DNA of 64,000 nucleotides from Gudongella sp034006985. GTDB lineage: Bacteria; Bacillota; Clostridia; Tissierellales; Tissierellaceae. The notes beneath the pieces are model-generated. The model saw nothing but the letters and a program-made list of their open reading frames with translations. It was not told where the DNA came from and ran no database searches. The position numbers and the translations under genes are program-made. Positions within the stretch are counted from its first letter, which is position 1, and each line of letters opens with the position of its first letter. The stretch lies in the NCBI GenBank assembly GCA_034006985.1, contig JAVERT010000008.1, forward strand, positions 31,440 through 95,439, given 5' to 3'. This document shows positions 60,872 through 64,000 of the stretch, piece after piece.

Positions 60872-61045
60872 CTAAGCGGCAGGTACTGAATAGGATGTTG
60901 CCCATTTAACTTTTTCTAATTCTTTAACAATTCCTGATTTTTCAGTAATTTTAGTGGTATGTTTATTTATTTCAGCTACATCTTCAATAGCATAAAGAGA
61001 AGTAGAATTTTTAGGCTTTGAAAATGATAATTTAATTAAAATAAT
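60872..61045 (-). pseudogene. N-terminal transposase remnant (IS1634-like)
   Basis: On the minus strand about 58 codons read IIKLSFSKPKNSTSLYAIED then NKHTTKITEKSGIVKELEKV and stop at TAG 60872. IKLSxSKNSTS near the start followed by a KExxGxxxELEK run is what I recall from IS1634-type (IS4 superfamily) transposases, normally about 550 residues. The rest is missing. Other parts of 60689-61278 hold only a terminator and the promoter of the surface-protein gene. Confidence 0.5.
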
Positions 61046-61165
61046 CCCCCCAATCCGTTAAATTATAGAAATTGCGAAATGTTGGATAATACATATTTGC
61101 GAAAGCTTCAGCGATTATTATATTCTGCAAGTTCAAAAGACCCTCCACCGTATCACAGTAGGACA

Positions 61166-61193
61166 TTGCATTTAATATATATTTGGATATAAT
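61166..61193 (+). promoter_or_regulatory. Promoter of the SLH surface-protein gene
   Basis: TTGCAT (61166-61171), a 16-nt spacer and TATAAT (61188-61193). The predicted RNA begins just before a strong hairpin. Confidence 0.65.
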
Positions 61194-61201
61194 ATACATA
61201 T

Positions 61202-61247
61202 ATGGAATCTAATTCCAGGGAATTTAATTCCTGGAAAACGATTCCAT
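61202..61247 (+). promoter_or_regulatory. Nested 5'-leader hairpin with paired GGAATYTAATTCC elements
   Basis: ATGGAATC (61202-61209) pairs with GATTCCAT (61240-61247), enclosing TTCCAGG (61213-61219) paired with CCTGGAA (61230-61236). GGAATCTAATTCC (61204-61216) and GGAATTTAATTCC (61219-61231) are two near-identical palindromes, 15 nt apart. Confidence 0.55.
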
Positions 61248-61278
61248 GAAATCAACTACATCTAAGGGAGGTTTTATT

Positions 61279-64000
61279 ATGCAAAAAAAGGGATTAGCAT
61301 TAATTTTATCCCTAGCAATGATTGTATCAATGTTTCCAGTAACGGCATTTGGATCAGATTTTACGGATATGCCAAATAACTGGTCAACGGAAGCATTAGA
61401 AAAAGCTGTATCAAATGGTTTGTTAAAAGGAGACAATGGTAAAATTAGAGCAGAAGAGAGTTTAACAAGAGCGGAAATGGCAACAATTGTAAACCGCGCA
61501 TTTAATTCTACTGACAAAGCACCGCTAACAAAATTTAGCGATGTATCAGCGAATAAATGGTATTATGAAGAAATGGCAAAAGCGATTCAAATGAGAACTT
61601 TTGTAGGAAGTAGCGATAGATTAAATCCAGAACAAAAAATCACAAGAGAAGAAGCATTTGTTGTTTTAGCTCGTGCGTTTAAAATATCAGAAAAAGAAAG
61701 CACAGCTCTAGATAGTTTTACTGATAAAAATAGTATAAGCGATTGGGCAATTGATGAAGTAGGAGCATTAGTATCAGCAGGATATGTAGCAGGATCAAAT
61801 GGGAAGATTAATCCGAAAAACAACATTACAAGAGCAGAATTTGCTCAAATAATGGATAATTTAGTTAAGACATATATTACACAAGCAGGAGAGTACACAA
61901 CAGACTTAAATGGAAATGTTATGGTTAATAAAGCAGGAGTTACTTTAAAAGGGATGACCATAACTGGAGATTTAATCATAGGTGATGGTGTTGGAGATGG
62001 AGATGTAATAATTGATGACACGATAGTAGCAGGAAGAATGGTAGTAAGAGGTGGAGGAGAAGATTCCATCAAAATTCTTGGTAATTCAAATATTAAGAAT
62101 TTAATAATTGCAAGGGTAGACGGAAAAGTAAGAGTTTACACTGAAGATGGAGTAGAAATAGGAGAAGTAACCATAGATGGTAATGACGATGTAATCCTTG
62201 AAGGTGATTTTGATTCAGTAATTGTATTATCAGCTGATGTAACTGTATTTGCAACTAATGTAAATATTAAATCAGTATTGGTAACTGGAGTAAACTCAAA
62301 AGTGATTGTGGATAAAGATTCTACTATAGATAAAATAGTAGTTAACACTAAGGATGTAACAGTTGAAGGAAAAGGTAAAGTAAAAGAAGTAGCTGCAAAT
62401 GGAGATAATATAGTAGTTACTGTTATAGGGGCAAAAGTAACTGCTGGTGATAATGCAAAAGATGTTATGGCAGGAGAAAAAGAAGTAGTACCTGGCAAAA
62501 CAGAACCAGTTGAAGAAGAAGCTACAGTATCTTCAAGTAGTGGAGGATCGAGCGGTGGTGGAAGTAGTTCTGGTGGAGGAAGTACTAGCATTGCAGTAAC
62601 AGGTATTAGTCTTAATAAAGAAATAGTAAAATTGCCAGTAAGCGCAAAGGATAAACTGATAGCTACAGTGGCACCTGCTAATGCTACTGACAAGACTGTA
62701 ACTTGGACTTCAAGCGATTCAAAAGTAGTAACAGTTAATAATGGAGAAATAGAAGCGATAGCAGCTGGTAAAGCGATGATTACTGCAAAAGTTGGAACAA
62801 AAACTGCTACAGCTGAAGTTACAGTAATAACTTTAGAAAAACCAGTAATAAAACCTTTGGAAGATCAGACCGAAATGATTTGGAATGATGGAATCATCAC
62901 ACAAGAAGAATTAGATTCGATAAAGGCAGAATTAGAAATAGATAGAGATATTTTTATAGATCTTATTTTACCAACAGATATAGGAACTGGGGAATATTAT
63001 AAGGATGAAAGTGACAATTTTGTTTTTACTGGCTTTCATGTACAGTTAGGATTTGATAAAGCTGAAGGAACATTTGATGAGGAAAATGATAATTCTACGT
63101 ATTGGACTCAAAGTAATATAGACGAATATGATTTAGGAAAAGACTTCAGTAAATCTATTCCGATAGACGATTTTGAAGAATATTTCCCTAAAAATGTAGA
63201 GCGTGAAATTTTTGCAAACGTAGTTTATTTCTATCAACTTGATGGCGAAGATTATAGGATAAAAAGTGAATTATCCGAAACTGTTAAGGTTATATATGAA
63301 GTACCTATGGTTACCACAGTAAGTGCTATTAACATCACTGGAAATGCTGTTGTTGGAGAAACATTAACGGCAAAAACAACACCAGCTGAAGCTACAGGAA
63401 GTTATCAGTGGATGAGCGCTGAATCTGCAGATGGAACGTATGAAGCTATCGACGGTGCAACAGCAAGAATATATACAGTTCGAGAAGGCGATAAATTTAT
63501 AAAAGTTAAATTTACAGCTACAGGTAATTACACTGGTGCACCAGTAAGTGAAGTTATAGAAGTAGTTGAAGAACCAGTAGGATTAAATTTAATATCAGTA
63601 GACAAAGCGGAAACTGAAGAAGGCTATACCTTTACTGTTAAAGGTGAAGGAGACGATTTAGGTAGACTTCATATCTTACTGCATACTGGACTGGAGGCTA
63701 GTTATGATGCAATTGACGGTACTACAGGTAAAATTGAATATCTGGTATTAAACGCCTCAGCAAATGAACTTGAAGTATATGGTGATGAAGCGTCTAAAAC
63801 TAAAGTTACTGGTTTCGGAGTAACAGCCTCATATGTTGAAGCAACTCAGACTTGGACAGTAACTGTTAATGGTGAAACGCTTAAAGGAGTGTTAGGTACA
63901 AGTATTGATCTTGAAGATATAGGATTATTATTCTATCTTTCAAATGAAGCTGACAGAAATGTTAGATCAAATATTATAGCAAGTGACTTCTCAACAACAG
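61279..64000 (+). CDS. SLH-domain surface protein with Ig-like repeats (3' end cut)
   Basis: The frame is open from ATG 61279 (RBS AAGGGAGG) to the window edge, 907 codons without a stop. Signal peptide to about residue 25; three SLH domains (about 27-200: LTRAEMATIVNRAF, ITREEAFVVLARAF, ITRAEFAQIMDNLV) anchor it to secondary cell-wall polymer. Then a parallel-beta-helix-like stretch (about 215-385: GMTITGDLIIGDGVGDGDVI), a Ser/Gly linker, a BIG2 Ig-like domain (VTGISLNKEIVKLPVSAKDK) and a later Ig-like domain (GETLTAKTTPAEATGSYQW). Likely an S-layer or adhesive protein. Partial at the 3' end. Confidence 0.9.
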   Translation, partial: MQKKGLALILSLAMIVSMFPVTAFGSDFTDMPNNWSTEALEKAVSNGLLKGDNGKIRAEESLTRAEMATIVNRAFNSTDKAPLTKFSDVSANKWYYEEMAKAIQMRTFVGSSDRLNPEQKITREEAFVVLARAFKISEKESTALDSFTDKNSISDWAIDEVGALVSAGYVAGSNGKINPKNNITRAEFAQIMDNLVKTYITQAGEYTTDLNGNVMVNKAGVTLKGMTITGDLIIGDGVGDGDVIIDDTIVAGRMVVRGGGEDSIKILGNSNIKNLIIARVDGKVRVYTEDGVEIGEVTIDGNDDVILEGDFDSVIVLSADVTVFATNVNIKSVLVTGVNSKVIVDKDSTIDKIVVNTKDVTVEGKGKVKEVAANGDNIVVTVIGAKVTAGDNAKDVMAGEKEVVPGKTEPVEEEATVSSSSGGSSGGGSSSGGGSTSIAVTGISLNKEIVKLPVSAKDKLIATVAPANATDKTVTWTSSDSKVVTVNNGEIEAIAAGKAMITAKVGTKTATAEVTVITLEKPVIKPLEDQTEMIWNDGIITQEELDSIKAELEIDRDIFIDLILPTDIGTGEYYKDESDNFVFTGFHVQLGFDKAEGTFDEENDNSTYWTQSNIDEYDLGKDFSKSIPIDDFEEYFPKNVEREIFANVVYFYQLDGEDYRIKSELSETVKVIYEVPMVTTVSAINITGNAVVGETLTAKTTPAEATGSYQWMSAESADGTYEAIDGATARIYTVREGDKFIKVKFTATGNYTGAPVSEVIEVVEEPVGLNLISVDKAETEEGYTFTVKGEGDDLGRLHILLHTGLEASYDAIDGTTGKIEYLVLNASANELEVYGDEASKTKVTGFGVTASYVEATQTWTVTVNGETLKGVLGTSIDLEDIGLLFYLSNEADRNVRSNIIASDFSTT

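Noticed and set aside
60712..60909. Short + strand frame after yaaT
   Set aside because: No ribosome site, overlaps a 16-bp terminator and opposes the transposase remnant; composition not protein-like.
61224..62693. Several minus-strand open frames across the SLH gene
   Set aside because: They lie opposite the long SLH frame, which has signal peptide, promoter and RBS; their sequences are low-complexity mirrors of it.
1..64000. CRISPR arrays, rRNA genes or prophage
   Set aside because: I saw no regularly spaced direct repeats, no rRNA sequence and no phage structural or integrase genes.

Overview
The window is AT-rich, tightly packed DNA from an anaerobic Gram-positive bacterium of the Clostridia/Tissierellia type. 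Evidence: strong AGGAGG ribosome-binding sites with many TTG/GTG starts, lipoprotein signal peptides, a V-type ATPase operon, a clostridial tmk/c-di-AMP receptor/holB/yaaT block, an SLH-domain surface protein, and several genes that read through in-frame TGA codons. I could not search any database, so the species is not assigned.

Layout. 1-2.1 kb: end of an unknown gene, then a leftward group (DJ-1/PfpI, YaiI, SagB-type nitroreductase). 2.3-5.4 kb: AzlCD amino-acid exporter, a selenocysteine peroxiredoxin under a PerR-type box, a Fur/PerR regulator and a WrbA-like flavodoxin. 5.4-9.5 kb: DUF4349 lipoprotein, DASS anion transporter, a decayed MFS fragment and a secreted dipeptidase. 9.6-21.4 kb: GntR regulator and a large nucleoside-use locus (fucose-isomerase-like protein, deaminase, BMP-type nucleoside ABC importer, MtnA-like isomerase, class II aldolase, two nucleoside phosphorylases). 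21.4-24.1 kb: YjdF, DegV and a tocopherol-cyclase-like protein. 24.3-28.4 kb: selenium-handling cluster (sugar-kinase-like protein, DUF3343, TusA-like, YedE, small DUF1858-like protein, LysR regulator). 28.5-32.3 kb: small redox/heme proteins, catalase, GNAT and a glutaredoxin-like selenoprotein. 32.3-37.4 kb: a decayed gene, tandem rhodanese lipoprotein, 11-heme cytochrome c with an in-frame TGA, and ResB/CcsA cytochrome-assembly proteins. 38.1-46.6 kb: nine-gene V-ATPase operon whose K subunit carries the complete Na+-site signature. 46.7-50.7 kb: NadE, tRNA-Val, YibE/F, HesB-like selenoprotein, L25. 51-60.7 kb: MprF, AmmeMemoRadiSam pair, PLP decarboxylase, Tmk, two c-di-AMP receptors, HolB, YaaT. 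60.9-64 kb: a transposase remnant and an SLH surface protein cut by the window end.

Two themes tie the window together. The first is selenium: four candidate Sec genes (peroxiredoxin, glutaredoxin-like, HesB-like, multiheme cytochrome) each have a short stem-loop at the spacing and with the loop G expected of a bacterial SECIS, and a YedE/TusA/DUF3343 cluster for selenium delivery lies between them. The second is nucleoside catabolism: import, deamination, phosphorolysis, 1-phosphate isomerisation and aldol cleavage are all encoded together. This has the logic of the DHAP shunt for 5'-deoxyadenosine/methylthioadenosine, here joined to a dedicated importer and possibly broadened to ordinary nucleosides.
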